Source: a virus. Taken from it: a stretch of 45,407 nucleotides of DNA. The notes below the pieces were generated by a model. The model was not told the origin of the DNA, searched no databases, and saw nothing but the letters and a program-made list of their open reading frames with translations. A program made the position numbers and the translations under genes. Of this stretch, positions 33,028-42,800 are shown piece by piece; position 1 is the stretch's first letter, and each line of letters starts with the position of its first letter. Location of the stretch: positions 1 through 45,407 of IMG/VR virus record IMGVR_UViG_3300042691_034885; one strand, given 5' to 3'.

Positions 33028-33546
33028 GTGAGACTACTTGGCCTTGACCTTTCGCTAACATCAACAGGCTTTTGTATTGATGGGCAAACTGGAATTATAT
33101 CCACCGGGCTAAATGGAGTTGAGCGTCTTGAAGCTGTTCGAGATGACGTAAAAAACTTGCTTGTATCCAACAAAATAGAGTGCGTGTTGCTTGAAGGATA
33201 TTCTTTCGCCTCTCGTAGCGGGCAAGCATTTTCAATTGGTGAACTTGGTGGCGTAATTAGAGTAGCTATTTATGAATCGGGTATTTCATTAGTGGAGATT
33301 CCACCAACGTGTAGAGCAAAATTTGCCACAGGCAAAGGTAACGCATCTAAGAACGAGGTCATTTCTGCTGTTTCCGCGAGGACTGGAATCGTATGGGGGA
33401 ATCCAGGGGCAGATGATAAATGCGATGCGTGGATTCTTGAAGAAATGGGCCTTGCATATTTAGGTGAATCAAGATATGCTTGGCCAGAGATAAATCTGTC
33501 TGCATTAGAAAAGATAGATTGGTCACCTATCGAAGGGATTAACTAA
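33028..33546 (+). CDS. ruvC: RuvC-like Holliday junction resolvase (172 aa)
   Basis: GTG start at 33028. The RNase H-fold motifs are in order: LLGLDLSLTSTGF (first Asp at residue 7), VLLEGYSF (Glu near 56), and the C-terminal GADDKCDAW (Asp pair near 127-131). A basic segment (KFATGKGNASKNEV) precedes the last motif, as in RuvC. It would resolve recombination or branched replication junctions before packaging. It is the first gene of the right-hand plus-strand block and is followed directly by a small gene. Confidence 0.85.
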   Translation: MRLLGLDLSLTSTGFCIDGQTGIISTGLNGVERLEAVRDDVKNLLVSNKIECVLLEGYSFASRSGQAFSIGELGGVIRVAIYESGISLVEIPPTCRAKFATGKGNASKNEVISAVSARTGIVWGNPGADDKCDAWILEEMGLAYLGESRYAWPEINLSALEKIDWSPIEGIN

Positions 33547-33885
33547 GTGGACAGAAGTAAACCAATTAGCCAAGTTGACATCGAAGAAGAATTGTTGCGG
33601 CTAATGGATATGTTGGAACGAGAAACGGAATCGTTTGAATTGCTTGCTGTTGATGCCGCCAAGAAGGAAGCATCGTTTAAGGGTGAGTGGGCAAAACAAT
33701 ACCTATCAGCAAAGGGTTCAATCAAGGAACGCGAAGCATGGTCTGACTATAAACTTTCTGACCAAATTCTTGATTATAAAATTGCTGAAGGCTTGGTCAA
33801 GGCAAAGCGTGAAAAACTTCTCTCTCTTCGCACGAGCATTGATGCCCTGCGAACACTCAATGCAAACGTTCGCGTGCAAGTATGA
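33547..33885 (+). CDS. Hypothetical helical protein beside RuvC (112 aa)
   Basis: GTG start at 33547, one base after the RuvC stop. The protein is all-helical and charged (ELLRLMDMLERETESFELLA; YKIAEGLVKAKREKLLSLRT), like a small coiled-coil accessory protein. Its end overlaps the ParB-like gene by 4 bases. No family is known to me by name. Linkage suggests replication or recombination help. Confidence 0.7.
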   Translation: MDRSKPISQVDIEEELLRLMDMLERETESFELLAVDAAKKEASFKGEWAKQYLSAKGSIKEREAWSDYKLSDQILDYKIAEGLVKAKREKLLSLRTSIDALRTLNANVRVQV

Positions 33886-34448
33886 AAAATATTTTTGACA
33901 AGGCGCAGCATTCAACCATTGAAGTATCCAAGTTAAAGCAACCCTCATGGCGCGCAACCCATGTTTTAAAGCCGGATTTGGAACTCTTGCGTGATTCCAT
34001 AATTGAATACGGTCTGTTGTCCCCATTGGTCGTGCGCGCTAAAACCATGCAAATTATCGATGGGTATCACCGTTGGACTGTTATTCGTTCAAGCAAAGAA
34101 CTTATGAAGCGTTATGACGGAGTTGTTGGCGCAGTCATTTTCGATATCGATGAAATAGATGCGATGGTCATGCATTTGCGACTGAACCGCGGCAGAGGGA
34201 ATATATTCGCAAGCAATATGTCAACAATTGTTAAAGATGTTTGCTACAGCGGCAAGTATGACTCAGAAGAATTGCGCAAAATTCTCAGCATGAACGTGAT
34301 GGAGATGGACGTGCTGCTCGACGGAACACTCCTGAAGAGCCGAAAAGTAAAAGACCACACATACTCAAAAGCGTGGGTTCCGATTGAGGTCCCATCCGGC
34401 AAACCAGATAACGCAATTCTTGAGCGCCCGCCAAACGCCGACCGCTAG
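33882..34448 (+). CDS. ParB/Spo0J-like nuclease-domain protein (188 aa)
   Basis: The first 115 residues carry the ParB N-terminal fold: LKPDLELLRDSIIEYGLLSP, VVRAKTMQIIDGYHRWTVIR (the G.HR signature) and MHLRLNRGRG. The following helices (about 115-155) could form a helix-turn-helix. ParB-like proteins in phages include CTP- or nuclease-type regulators and DNA-binding factors; a partition role is not implied because no ParA is seen. It is the last gene before a 54-base gap and a small gene. Confidence 0.75.
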   Translation: MKNIFDKAQHSTIEVSKLKQPSWRATHVLKPDLELLRDSIIEYGLLSPLVVRAKTMQIIDGYHRWTVIRSSKELMKRYDGVVGAVIFDIDEIDAMVMHLRLNRGRGNIFASNMSTIVKDVCYSGKYDSEELRKILSMNVMEMDVLLDGTLLKSRKVKDHTYSKAWVPIEVPSGKPDNAILERPPNADR

Positions 34449-34502
34449 TAGGTAATTGCAAAATGGTGTAAACTTTGGGAAACCTGTCTATCGCGAGGTC
34501 CC

Positions 34503-34676
34503 ATGCCCACACCAAGTAATGCCGTTGACACAGAAATTGGCTCACCAACTAGACCCAGAGTATTTGCATCCAGAGAGAGGCAACCTGGGTTTCTGAGACG
34601 TGCCGCCGCTGCGGGTCTAGAGCGTTTGGCGAATGTTATTTCTCCACGACAAAGACCAGCCACGTCTGGTGCTTAG
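34503..34676 (+). CDS. Small basic protein (57 aa)
   Basis: A frame from ATG 34503 to TAG 34676, with GAGG 4 bases before the ATG. The protein begins MPTPSNAVDTEIG and is Arg-, Ala- and Pro-rich with a single helix (GFLRRAAAAGLERLANVI). It opens the connector and tail operon and lies 15 bases before the adaptor gene. Family unknown; the call rests on the ribosome site, position and absence of another gene here. Confidence 0.5.
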   Translation: MPTPSNAVDTEIGSPTRPRVFASRERQPGFLRRAAAAGLERLANVISPRQRPATSGA

Positions 34677-34691
34677 TAGGGGCGATTAGAG

Positions 34692-35570
34692 GTGCCTGTG
34701 CCTGAGGAAACTACAATCGTCACTTCGGATGAATTGGCAATCTATATGGACATTAGATTTTCCATGCGCCAGACCGACGCTGCAAAATTTGTTCTCGAGG
34801 GACTACAGAGTGAGTTGGAAACTTTTCTAGGAAGACCGCTGAAGCTTGATGAAGTCACGGAAACACACGTCATCCCGGCAACCCACCTAGGTGTTCCTGC
34901 TACATCTTTTTTCTACGACTCAAGTTTGAATTCAACAGGCGAAACACTGAACTATCTGCTTCCATCAATAACCATCCCACTGCGCAATTCCCCAGTTGTC
35001 AGCGTTAAACAAGTAAAGCTATTAAACACTGGAACTCAATACCAAATCATGGGCGAAGCAATTCTCAGAACCGCCACTGTTACAGGCGCTGTGCAGTCAG
35101 GGTCAACCGCAACTTACACGGCAACGGGTCACGGATTCACAGTTGGTCAAACAGTGAGCATCAGCGGGATAACTCCAACGAGCTGTAACGTTTCAGCAAA
35201 ACGAATCACATCTGTGACCTCGAACACATTTACAGTTGGGGAAATAAATAATACGTTCGGTACGTATGTAAGCGGTGGAACAGCTAACGCAAATGGCAAT
35301 GACTACACCGTTCAAAGATACGGTCTTGAGTTGTATCGCGGATTCGCTAATGACGTTGTCGAAGTTATATACACCGGTGGACTTGAAGGTGAAAATATTA
35401 AGCTGTTTAGACTCATGATTCTTCGTGCGGCAACACGCGAAATGCAAAACATGCATGACGATGTTGTTGGAACAAAAGATTTGAACACACGAAATGTTGC
35501 GCCGCTAGAAACTGGATTTTTAGAAAAAGAACTGATGGCTATGCGGAGATACAGAAGAAGAAGAATCTAA
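34692..35570 (+). CDS. Head-tail adaptor (gp6-like) with inserted beta domain (292 aa)
   Basis: GTG start at 34692. Residues 1-45 and the C-terminal 80 residues form the helical connector body typical of HK97 gp6-type adaptors (DELAIYMDIRF, then LELYRGFANDVVEVIYTGGL, LFRLMILRAATREM). Between them, about 135-205, lies a Thr/Gly/Ser-rich beta insertion (GHGFTVGQTVSISGITPTSC, ITSVTSNTFTV) of the kind found in many phage connector and fibre proteins. It would dock on the portal ring. Its stop overlaps the next start (TAATG). Confidence 0.75.
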   Translation: MPVPEETTIVTSDELAIYMDIRFSMRQTDAAKFVLEGLQSELETFLGRPLKLDEVTETHVIPATHLGVPATSFFYDSSLNSTGETLNYLLPSITIPLRNSPVVSVKQVKLLNTGTQYQIMGEAILRTATVTGAVQSGSTATYTATGHGFTVGQTVSISGITPTSCNVSAKRITSVTSNTFTVGEINNTFGTYVSGGTANANGNDYTVQRYGLELYRGFANDVVEVIYTGGLEGENIKLFRLMILRAATREMQNMHDDVVGTKDLNTRNVAPLETGFLEKELMAMRRYRRRRI

Positions 35571-36034
35571 TGGCCGAAATAGACATTGATATCAGGGTTC
35601 GTGGGCTTCAGTCCATGATTCTTGGTCTTGAGAAAAAAGTTGCAAGAGCACAGGATTTCACCCCCATCTTTCCAAAGGCAAAAGCAGAACTAGCTCTTTC
35701 TACGACTTCAAACTTTACTTCCAATGGTTTGCTTGTTGGTGGATGGGCTCCACTTGATGCGGAGTACGGAGCTTGGAAAATGACAAGATTCCCTGGAGCC
35801 CCACCGCTTGTGCGGACAGGCAAGTTGTTTGCGAGTCTTACCGGAGAAAACATGGCATCAGTTAGCATCATGCCTAAGTCTTTTACTATCGGAACCAATG
35901 TGGAGTATGCAAAATTCCATCAGTATGGAACAACAAAAATGGCAAAAAGAAAAATCTTGTTTGTTCCTAAAGAGTTTTCAATGAAATTTGCGAACGATGC
36001 AGCGCAGTGGGTGAATAGGGGAGATGCGTTCTAA
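35570..36034 (+). CDS. Tail completion / virion morphogenesis protein (154 aa)
   Basis: Matches the gpG/HK97 gp10-like family by layout: a short N-terminal strand (IDIRVRGLQSM), the middle PPLVRTGKLFASLT, and the C-terminal FTIGTNVEYAKFHQYGTTKM followed by a basic segment and a helix. These proteins complete the connector or tail tip before joining. It overlaps both neighbours by one base each, so the connector genes are translationally coupled. Confidence 0.8.
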   Translation: MAEIDIDIRVRGLQSMILGLEKKVARAQDFTPIFPKAKAELALSTTSNFTSNGLLVGGWAPLDAEYGAWKMTRFPGAPPLVRTGKLFASLTGENMASVSIMPKSFTIGTNVEYAKFHQYGTTKMAKRKILFVPKEFSMKFANDAAQWVNRGDAF

Positions 36035-36663
36035 TGGCTTCTGAATTGATGTATGGTGCACAGTTTGCAAAACGATTTGTAACTGACTATTTAAAGAACG
36101 ACATACCAACTCGTTTGATTGAGTATCGCAATGGATGGAACCTTGATACGCTTACTCTGCCAGACCCAGAAGAGTACCTAACCTACGAGCCACTCGCTCT
36201 TGACGCATGGCCATCAATTATCAGTGTTGTTTTATCAACCAAGCGATTTGAGAGACGTGGTTTTGCTAATGGACTAGACCCGTTATACAGAGTCGTTTAT
36301 GGGATGCGAACATATGTGTGGGTTCGAACCGAGGGTTCTGAAGAGACAACAGAGATGCGGGATAGATTAACGACAGTCGTGAGGTCTGCTTTGCTCGACT
36401 ACCCATGCCTACAAAGAGACGGTGCGGATAGAGAAGCGATGATTGACGAATCAACCGTTGGTGAAGAGTTTTCTGATTTGACATTGCTGAAAGGCGACAG
36501 AGTGTTGGCAGGTGCGTATATTGCTTATGACCTTGCAATAGATGAAGTGATTACGCGTAAGAATATCGCCGATGAAGTCACTGAGTTCACTGTTGATATG
36601 GGTGTGAATCCGCTCAATTCGGCAATATCGAACTTTGATGGCACCACATTTACTGTTTCATAG
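36034..36663 (+). CDS. Probable tail terminator-type protein (209 aa)
   Basis: Position between the completion protein and sheath, and the mix of ATG overlap and an alpha/beta sequence (FVTDYLKNDIPTRLIEYRNG; RVVYGMRTYVWVRTEGSEET; MRDRLTTVVRSALLDYPCLQ), fit the tail-terminator family, which caps the tail tube and sets its end. The family is divergent, so the call is mainly contextual. The next gene starts 6 bases after its stop. Confidence 0.6.
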   Translation: MASELMYGAQFAKRFVTDYLKNDIPTRLIEYRNGWNLDTLTLPDPEEYLTYEPLALDAWPSIISVVLSTKRFERRGFANGLDPLYRVVYGMRTYVWVRTEGSEETTEMRDRLTTVVRSALLDYPCLQRDGADREAMIDESTVGEEFSDLTLLKGDRVLAGAYIAYDLAIDEVITRKNIADEVTEFTVDMGVNPLNSAISNFDGTTFTVS

Positions 36664-36669
36664 GTTGAT

Positions 36670-37041
36670 ATGGACATCAATTTCTTTGAACCCATTGACG
36701 AACTTGTTGAGAAAATTGACAGTTCATATGCCGGATGCGTTCAGGTGCAAAATATCTCTGGCTCAATTCTGCAGATTGCTGAAGGCTGCTACCTCAGAAC
36801 TTATGCATTTGCCCTCGTGTCTGAAGAGAATAACAATTTAGAAAAATTCATCAAAACACGAAAAGTTAAAGTTCATCCACTTAAATTTTCTAAGACCAAA
36901 AAGAAGAAAACCACAAAGCAGGAACCAAAAGAAGAGGACAATGTGTCCAAAATCGGACAAAGCATTGACATTGATGAGCTGGCTGCAATGTTTACAATGG
37001 ATAAAAGCAAGTTTCAAGTAGAAAAAAATGCTACTGAATAG
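36670..37041 (+). CDS. Hypothetical protein with Lys-rich linker (123 aa)
   Basis: The first 70 residues look like a small beta-rich domain (GCVQVQNISGSILQIAEGCY). They are followed by a Lys/Thr/Glu-rich linker (KTKKKKTTKQEPKEED) and a short C-terminal helix (SIDIDELAAMFTMD). It sits between the terminator-like gene and the sheath. No family is recognised; a small head-tail or tail accessory role is a guess from position. Confidence 0.6.
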   Translation: MDINFFEPIDELVEKIDSSYAGCVQVQNISGSILQIAEGCYLRTYAFALVSEENNNLEKFIKTRKVKVHPLKFSKTKKKKTTKQEPKEEDNVSKIGQSIDIDELAAMFTMDKSKFQVEKNATE

Positions 37042-37096
37042 AAACCATTCTTGGTGTTGCGCACAAAACGTACGCCAAAATTGGGCCGCGAGTAGT

Positions 37097-37102
37097 TATA
37101 CT
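37097..37102 (+). promoter_or_regulatory. Possible -10 element (TATACT) upstream of the sheath gene
   Basis: TATACT lies 54 bases before the sheath ATG in a 114-base gap, and the sheath has a strong GGAGG site (37144-37148). No good -35 hexamer is found at normal spacing, so the promoter is tentative. Confidence 0.25.
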
Positions 37103-37155
37103 CTCAGTAGTCTCATAACAAATAGTTCCTTTAGAAATGGGACGGAGGAAACAAA

Positions 37156-38607
37156 ATGGCTGCAGGCGTAACCATCACAACATCAGTTCGCACAGGTCCA
37201 ACAAATGCACAGCTTGCTGCCACAGCAACGATGTTTGTTGCCGGTGTCACAGAGCGTGGCCCAGATGGAACCTGCCACCTCGTGACAAATATTTCTGACT
37301 TCCAGGATATTTTCGGTGCAAAGGTGTCAGACGGCTGGGTGTATCAAACAGTCGAAACATTTTTTGAAGAGGGTGGCGCACGCGCTTACGTTTCTCGCGT
37401 GGTCGATGAGTCGGCTGTCGAAGCGGAAGCAGAACTTCTTGATTCAAGCGCTTCGGTATGCGTGACACTGATTGCATCAGGAACAGGCACATGGGCAAAC
37501 ACACAGCTCGAAGCAGAAGTAACAAATCCTTCAGTTACTACCTTTAAGGTAAAAATCAAGCTGGATGGAGCTACTGTCTGGACAAGCTCAACACACTCGA
37601 CACCAGAAGATTTCATTGAGGAAGTCAACAATGACCCAACTGCAGCACTGTATGTAACTGCTGTCGCTGGTACATCAACCAACATCGCCGATGCGGATAC
37701 ATATTCGTTCTCTGGAGGAACCGATGGTGGAGCACTTGTTGATGCAGACCTCGTAACTGCGCTCGACACATTCACAAACAATCTTGGACCTGGTGCAGTT
37801 TGCGCCCCAGGATTTACATCGAATGCTGCTCGCCTTGCACTTCTCTCGAATGCTCAGGACAACAACAGAATTGCAGTCATGTCATTCGACAAGGATGCAA
37901 CTGTTGCTGAAGCAATTTCAGAAGCAGCAGACTTCTCGGTCGAGGACAATGCGTCATACGGCTCATTCTTCTACCCATGGGTGAAAATTCCAAATGGCAG
38001 CCTTACACAAGTTGTTCCGCCAGAGGGCTATGTTTGCGGCAAGCGCGCAAAAGTTCACAACCAGTTCGGTTCATGGACTCCATGGGCTGGCGAAAAAACA
38101 CAAGCAGACTTCGTCACAGGTGTTTACTCATCAATGACCAAGGCTGAAGCTGGCGACCTTGACGATGGCAACGTAAACCCAATCCGGGTTATTAATGGCA
38201 CCGTCCGCGTGTATGGCGCTCGTTCACTCTCGAACGACACAGCCAACTACCGATTCATCATTTCCCGTGAGGTTCTCAACCAGATTACCTACGAGGCGGA
38301 GCAGGCCCTTGAGGCATTGTTGTTCTTGCCAATCGATGGACGTAAGTCGACATTCTCTCGTGTTCAGGCAACACTGACAGCGATTCTTGACAGAATCCGT
38401 ATCGGTGGCGGCTTGTACGAAGCATTCGACGCATTCGGCAAGCAAATTGACCCTGGCTACACAGTTCAGGTCAACGATGCCAACAACCCAATCAGCCAGC
38501 TTGCGACAGGTGCAATCAAGGCAAAGATTGGTGCTCGAGTTTCTTCAATCGGCGACAAGATTGAAGTCGAAATCACAAAGTCCAATCTAACGGCAACGTT
38601 GGTATAG
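37156..38607 (+). CDS. Contractile tail sheath protein (483 aa)
   Basis: Begins MAAGVTITTSVRTGPT after a strong GGAGG site. The N-terminal strand, the FVAGVTERGPDGTCHLV region and the C-terminal block (YRFIISREVLNQITYEAEQA, LEALLFLPIDGRKSTFSRVQ, GALYEAFDAFGK-like segment) match phage sheath proteins. A variable insertion (about 80-230) is usual for the family. The sheath contracts to drive the tube through the host envelope; its presence makes the phage a myovirus. Tube and chaperone genes follow in the standard order. Confidence 0.9.
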   Translation: MAAGVTITTSVRTGPTNAQLAATATMFVAGVTERGPDGTCHLVTNISDFQDIFGAKVSDGWVYQTVETFFEEGGARAYVSRVVDESAVEAEAELLDSSASVCVTLIASGTGTWANTQLEAEVTNPSVTTFKVKIKLDGATVWTSSTHSTPEDFIEEVNNDPTAALYVTAVAGTSTNIADADTYSFSGGTDGGALVDADLVTALDTFTNNLGPGAVCAPGFTSNAARLALLSNAQDNNRIAVMSFDKDATVAEAISEAADFSVEDNASYGSFFYPWVKIPNGSLTQVVPPEGYVCGKRAKVHNQFGSWTPWAGEKTQADFVTGVYSSMTKAEAGDLDDGNVNPIRVINGTVRVYGARSLSNDTANYRFIISREVLNQITYEAEQALEALLFLPIDGRKSTFSRVQATLTAILDRIRIGGGLYEAFDAFGKQIDPGYTVQVNDANNPISQLATGAIKAKIGARVSSIGDKIEVEITKSNLTATLV

Positions 38608-38623
38608 GTACACGGAGGAATAC

Positions 38624-39070
38624 ATGGCCAGTAATAAATTAGCTCAGAGGCAGATTATTGCCGAAATCACACCACTTGCTGGTGGCGATGTCGTGGGCCC
38701 AAATCTTTCTGGGTACTTTGCTCAGGTCTCTGGTGGTGAAATCACCGCAGCCGTGGAAAAGATTTACATCGGCGGTCAGCCGTTCCCAGAAGTGCTCTGC
38801 GCACCATCCGAGGTTGGCGACTTAACCCTGACCAAGCACTATGACACAGACCTTCGTACAGTTATGAAGGACCTTCGTCTAGTTGTTGGTCGTGCGTACT
38901 ACGAGCTTAAGATTTACGACACAGACTGCGACCTCAAGAACTCACAGTCAGAGAGAATCTATTCAAAGGCTCTTCTCACTGGTCTCTCTGAGCCAGAAGG
39001 CGATGCATCATCTGGTGCACCAGCAACCATCGCGTTGACCTTCGCTGTATCAGGCGCACCAACACAATAA
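38624..39070 (+). CDS. Tail tube protein (148 aa)
   Basis: A 148-residue protein 16 bases after the sheath with its own GGAGG site. The beta-strand pattern (GYFAQVSGGEITAAVEKIYI, GDLTLTKHYD, LVVGRAYYELKIYDTDCDLK, TIALTFAVSG) and the position match tail tube proteins of myoviruses. It polymerises inside the sheath along the tape measure. Length is normal. Confidence 0.9.
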   Translation: MASNKLAQRQIIAEITPLAGGDVVGPNLSGYFAQVSGGEITAAVEKIYIGGQPFPEVLCAPSEVGDLTLTKHYDTDLRTVMKDLRLVVGRAYYELKIYDTDCDLKNSQSERIYSKALLTGLSEPEGDASSGAPATIALTFAVSGAPTQ

Positions 39071-39117
39071 TCGTTGACATCCGCCACTAAAGGGTATTCC
39101 CTGATAGTGTTGCGCGC

Positions 39118-39627
39118 ATGACGAACTTATACGAAGAAGACAACTCCCTGTCCGCTGCAACCCCATCATTTGATGGAGCCGATGAAAACGTTCTTGATGC
39201 TCTCAAGGCTGTTATCTCGAAGAAGGTTCAGAGACCAGAAATCTTTATCAACGTCCCAGAGCGTCCGGGCGTCACATTGCTGATTAGCCCAAACATCACG
39301 CAGAATCAAATTCGTGCTTGGCAAAAGAACTCGGGTTCAGAATCAAAGAATGGCATCGATGCAACAAAGTTTGCCTGCCAGGTCATTGGTCATACCGTCA
39401 AGGGAATCTTCTTGAATGGTGAAGAAGTGTTCGAAAATGGCAAGCCACTCGGCTTTGCATCGCCATCGGTGCTCAAAATGACTGGTGCAACACGCGCTCT
39501 TCCGGACTGTGTACAAATGTTCTTTGGACTTGACCCACACGTTGAGTCTGCTGCTTTGGCAATTATTGACGCTGCTGGTTACGGTGATACCGTCGAGCAG
39601 CAGGAAAACCCCTCGAAGCAGTCCTAG
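39118..39627 (+). CDS. Tail assembly chaperone, 0-frame product (169 aa)
   Basis: The gene between tube and tape measure, the usual place for the tail assembly chaperone (lambda G analogue). The product is acidic at both ends with a central alpha/beta part (EIFINVPERPGVTLLISPNI, NQIRAWQKNSG). It ends after a slippery site that gives a longer product. The chaperone binds the tape measure and helps tube assembly; it is not in the virion in studied cases. A TTGACA lies about 45 bases upstream but a well-spaced -10 is lacking. Confidence 0.8.
   Translation: MTNLYEEDNSLSAATPSFDGADENVLDALKAVISKKVQRPEIFINVPERPGVTLLISPNITQNQIRAWQKNSGSESKNGIDATKFACQVIGHTVKGIFLNGEEVFENGKPLGFASPSVLKMTGATRALPDCVQMFFGLDPHVESAALAIIDAAGYGDTVEQQENPSKQS
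39606..39612 (+). promoter_or_regulatory. -1 frameshift slippery site A AAC CCC
   Basis: In the chaperone frame the codons are GAA AAC CCC TCG, so bases 39606-39612 form the heptamer A AAC CCC, an ideal X XXY YYZ site. Both tRNAs can re-pair after a -1 slip (AAA, CCC). It lies 5 codons before the 0-frame stop. Confidence 0.85.
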
Positions 39628-39803
39628 AAGAATTAATCGAAGACACGCGCATCGAGACCGCTGCGCGTCTAGGAGAGGTCTTCGGCACAGACCCAATAAA
39701 ACTGCTTGATTGCTCATTCGAGGAATGGGTTATAAGGCTTGCTTGTGCTAAAGTTGTTCAACAGGACCGCGAAGCAGCTGAAAGAAAATCGCAAGGCTAC
39801 TAG
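39612..39803 (+). CDS. Frameshift extension of tail assembly chaperone (lambda GT analogue)
   Basis: After a -1 slip at the A AAC CCC site translation continues for 63 codons to TAG 39803, giving a 228-residue fusion (165 residues from the first frame). The extension is a coherent, acidic, helical sequence beginning LEAVLEELIEDTRIETAARL and containing FGTDPIKLLDCSFEEW, as is typical of the T part of lambda GT-like proteins. It has no start of its own. It ends 33 bases before the tape measure ATG. The minor fusion product normally links the chaperone to tube protein. Confidence 0.85.
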   Translation, partial: LEAVLEELIEDTRIETAARLGEVFGTDPIKLLDCSFEEWVIRLACAKVVQQDREAAERKSQGY

Positions 39804-39836
39804 TGTGTCGTAGATATTTATCTAAGGTAAGAGGCT

Positions 39837-42800
39837 ATGGCAGCTGACGAGCGCGCAGTTATAACTATTGACGTTGACGTCAAGAACCTGAACCGCATAC
39901 AGCAGGTTATTGCCGACCTTGAGGCAATGGGTATCGCCTCTGAAGTAAACGCCGCGAAATTCTCCGCGCTTACAGGCGCAATGAATAGACAATCCGGAGC
40001 AATGAGGGGCGCATCCAAGGATTCTCAAAAGCTCTGGGAAAGAATAAGCCTCCTCGACCGCATATCTGGGCAGTTCACCAAGCAAGCCAGAAAACTCATG
40101 TTCGCCGTTATAGGTATGAGCATTGAGTTTGGAATATCAGCCCTGGCCCTTGCCTCGGTTAATGCTGCATTTGCTGTCGGAAAGGTGCTTGCTAAGGGCT
40201 ATCAACTTGTAATGCAAGGTTTGGCGGCAGGGTTAGCCGCTGTTGGGGCTGCGGCAATAGCTGCAGCTGCGGCATTTAATGAGTACCAGACTGCCCAGTT
40301 TGCATTTAGATACCAGAGTGATGCCGTAAGCACATCTCTTGATAAATCCTCATATGCGATGAGGTCGCTATATAAAGACACACAACTCAATATCTACGGC
40401 ATGAAGGCTCTTTCTGCTGCGTTTGTCGCTGTTAGCAAAAACACAAGATTTACTGGCGAGTCACAAAAAATGCTTCAGGCGTTTTCGGACTTTGCTGCAT
40501 CGAGTGGTGACCCAACCAAAGGACTGCAGGCAGCAGCAAATGCTGTCGGCTTAATTCAAAAGAAGCAAGCCGGTATCTACAAAAACAGCAAGAGCATGAG
40601 CCAAGAAGCAATCAATGCAATCAAGGAAATAAACCCTGCGCTTGCTGACCTGTATAAGACTGGCGCTGGTCCTGGAAATCTTGGGAACAAAGAAAAATTC
40701 ATAGAAATGCTCCTTAGCGGTGAACTGGCTGAAAAAGCTGGTGTTGCTGGTGCGGCTCAGAATCTTGCAGGAACACTTGTTTCGCAATTCAAAAGCTACA
40801 TTTCCGTAGCGTTCGTTGAATTGAATGATGTTGGCCAGCGGGTTTTAAACCCGGTAAAAGAAGCCTTGAATGACATTTTCCAGGGTTTCATTAGGACATT
40901 CAGACGTGTTTCGTCTGACTTGGTTAGTTTCGGACAAGGTCCGTTCCTAAAAACGTTAACTGCTTTTGTGGGGAAATTGGAAGATTTCTCTGTAATGCTG
41001 TTCAGAAAGTATTTACCTCAAACACAGGGATTCTTCCAGAGAATGGGCAATGTATTCCTTCAATTGAAGGTTTGGTTCCTCGATGTTCGTAATTCGCTCA
41101 ACGAGATGCGTGATGGTGGTTCAATCGTAATCAAAACGTTTGGCAAGCCAATAGCAGAAATTTTTAAGGGAATCGGGAGAAACGCCCGTTCGCTATCAGA
41201 CATCGCTGTAAAAAATAAAGATAAATTCCTCAACTTTGGTGAGGCTTTAAAGAATATTGTTGCTGCGCTGTTTGAAATGTCCGCGGCATTCCGCAACATG
41301 TTCACCCAGGCTTTGCCATTCATTACTTTGCTTCTCAATGGTCTTAGTAAAATCGTCGGTTTTGTAGAACGATTGTTTAATGGTTTTGCCAATCTTGGAC
41401 CTATTGCTGCTGCGCTCGGTGTTGGCGTTGCTGGTATGACTTTGAAGAAAGGAACTAGGTACGCTCGCCGTCAGGCACGATATGGACAAAAAAGTACAAA
41501 GTTTGGATTGCAAGAAGTTGACCCATTAGAAGCAGCGTATAGAAATCTTAAATACACCAAACAGGGTTCAGGAATGAACTTAAATCCTGCTGGTTCTCCT
41601 CTCTCTGGAGCAATGGCAACCGCAGGGTCACAAATTGCCGGAGCTATGACAACTGCGATGACTCCGGGTATGGACGCAATTCGTTCGAGTTCGCAAAATG
41701 CTGCAGCCGCAATCAATGAATTAGCTGGTGCTGCTCGCGGGAGTGGCGGAGCATTACGTGGTGGAATGACCGGAGGGCGAGTTGATATAAGTGGCTACGC
41801 TCAGACTCGCCCAAATCGTAAACCTGGCCAATCCGATGCTGCGTATCGACGTGACATAGCGCAATGGATTAGGAGTCAAAAAGGTGGACACGAAGAATTC
41901 AATAGACAGCTTTCCAGTAAATCGGCTCGGCCGCTGACGCGAGGTGAGTTTTTGCGTCAAAAATACGGTTCAGGGGACCCGGTGGACCGTCGACCAATAT
42001 ATGAGCGTGGAGCCACTGCGGGAACACGAACGCAAGCACAACAATTCGCATATTACAAAACACAGGATGACCTATTCCTCAACGGCATGGAACGTCATCG
42101 TAATAAAAAAGCAGGGATGGAGAGGGCGAAGCAAATTGCAATCGAAAGACAGCAAGCTGCTGCACGTGCGGCGATGCCAGCTCCATCGCGTGCGGGCAGC
42201 ATATTTTCTGGATTGAGAAGCTCTGCAAAAACTTTCTTGATGGGTCCTGGGTCTGGTGGAATTGTTGGCGCGGCATCTGTTCCTGGCGCTGGTGGTGGTG
42301 GCAGCGTAGCGACAATTGCTGGTGAAAGCACGCTCCCATATCGAACAGTTCGCGAACAGGGCCTCCTTCCATATATGAAGCAAAGAGGTGGACAAGCACT
42401 ATTTGGCAGTGGGTATCAGGGCCGTGGTTTCAAAGCTGAAACTCGCGACTGGTTTGCTGGGCGTGCCGGCAGAGAAAATTATATGGGCTCACTGCAGCAA
42501 CAACGTGAATGGTACATGCAAAACGTTGATAAAGACTTGAAAGGGTTCAAACCAAATAGAAAAGAAGCACTCAAGGCTGGATTTAAGTCCCAGTTTTCTG
42601 GTCTTGGTGTTCTTGGCGCCATGGGCGCTGGATACGCATTACAGAACGGCATTCCGGGAATGGGCGGATTTGGCAAAGCAACTGATGAGGCATCTGGAGC
42701 ACTACAAACCGGTGCCGGGCTTTTGGCTCTAGATGCAAAAGCTGGTATAGCTGTTGGTGGTCTTGGAGCCGCAAAATCCGCTCAAACACGTCTTGGCGGT

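Noticed and set aside
33882-34448. ParB-like protein as evidence of a plasmid-like partition system
   Set aside because: No ParA or centromere-like repeats are seen; ParB-fold proteins are common in lytic phages in other roles.
39074-39100. TTGACA as a promoter for the chaperone gene
   Set aside because: The -35 hexamer is perfect but no acceptable -10 lies at 16-18 bases, and the gap is only 47 bases inside a tail operon.
39960-40020. LTGAM and SGAM strings in the tape measure as protease cut sites
   Set aside because: Gly-Ala-Met strings are frequent in this Ala/Gly-rich protein and are not in a clear inter-domain linker; kept out of the motif set.
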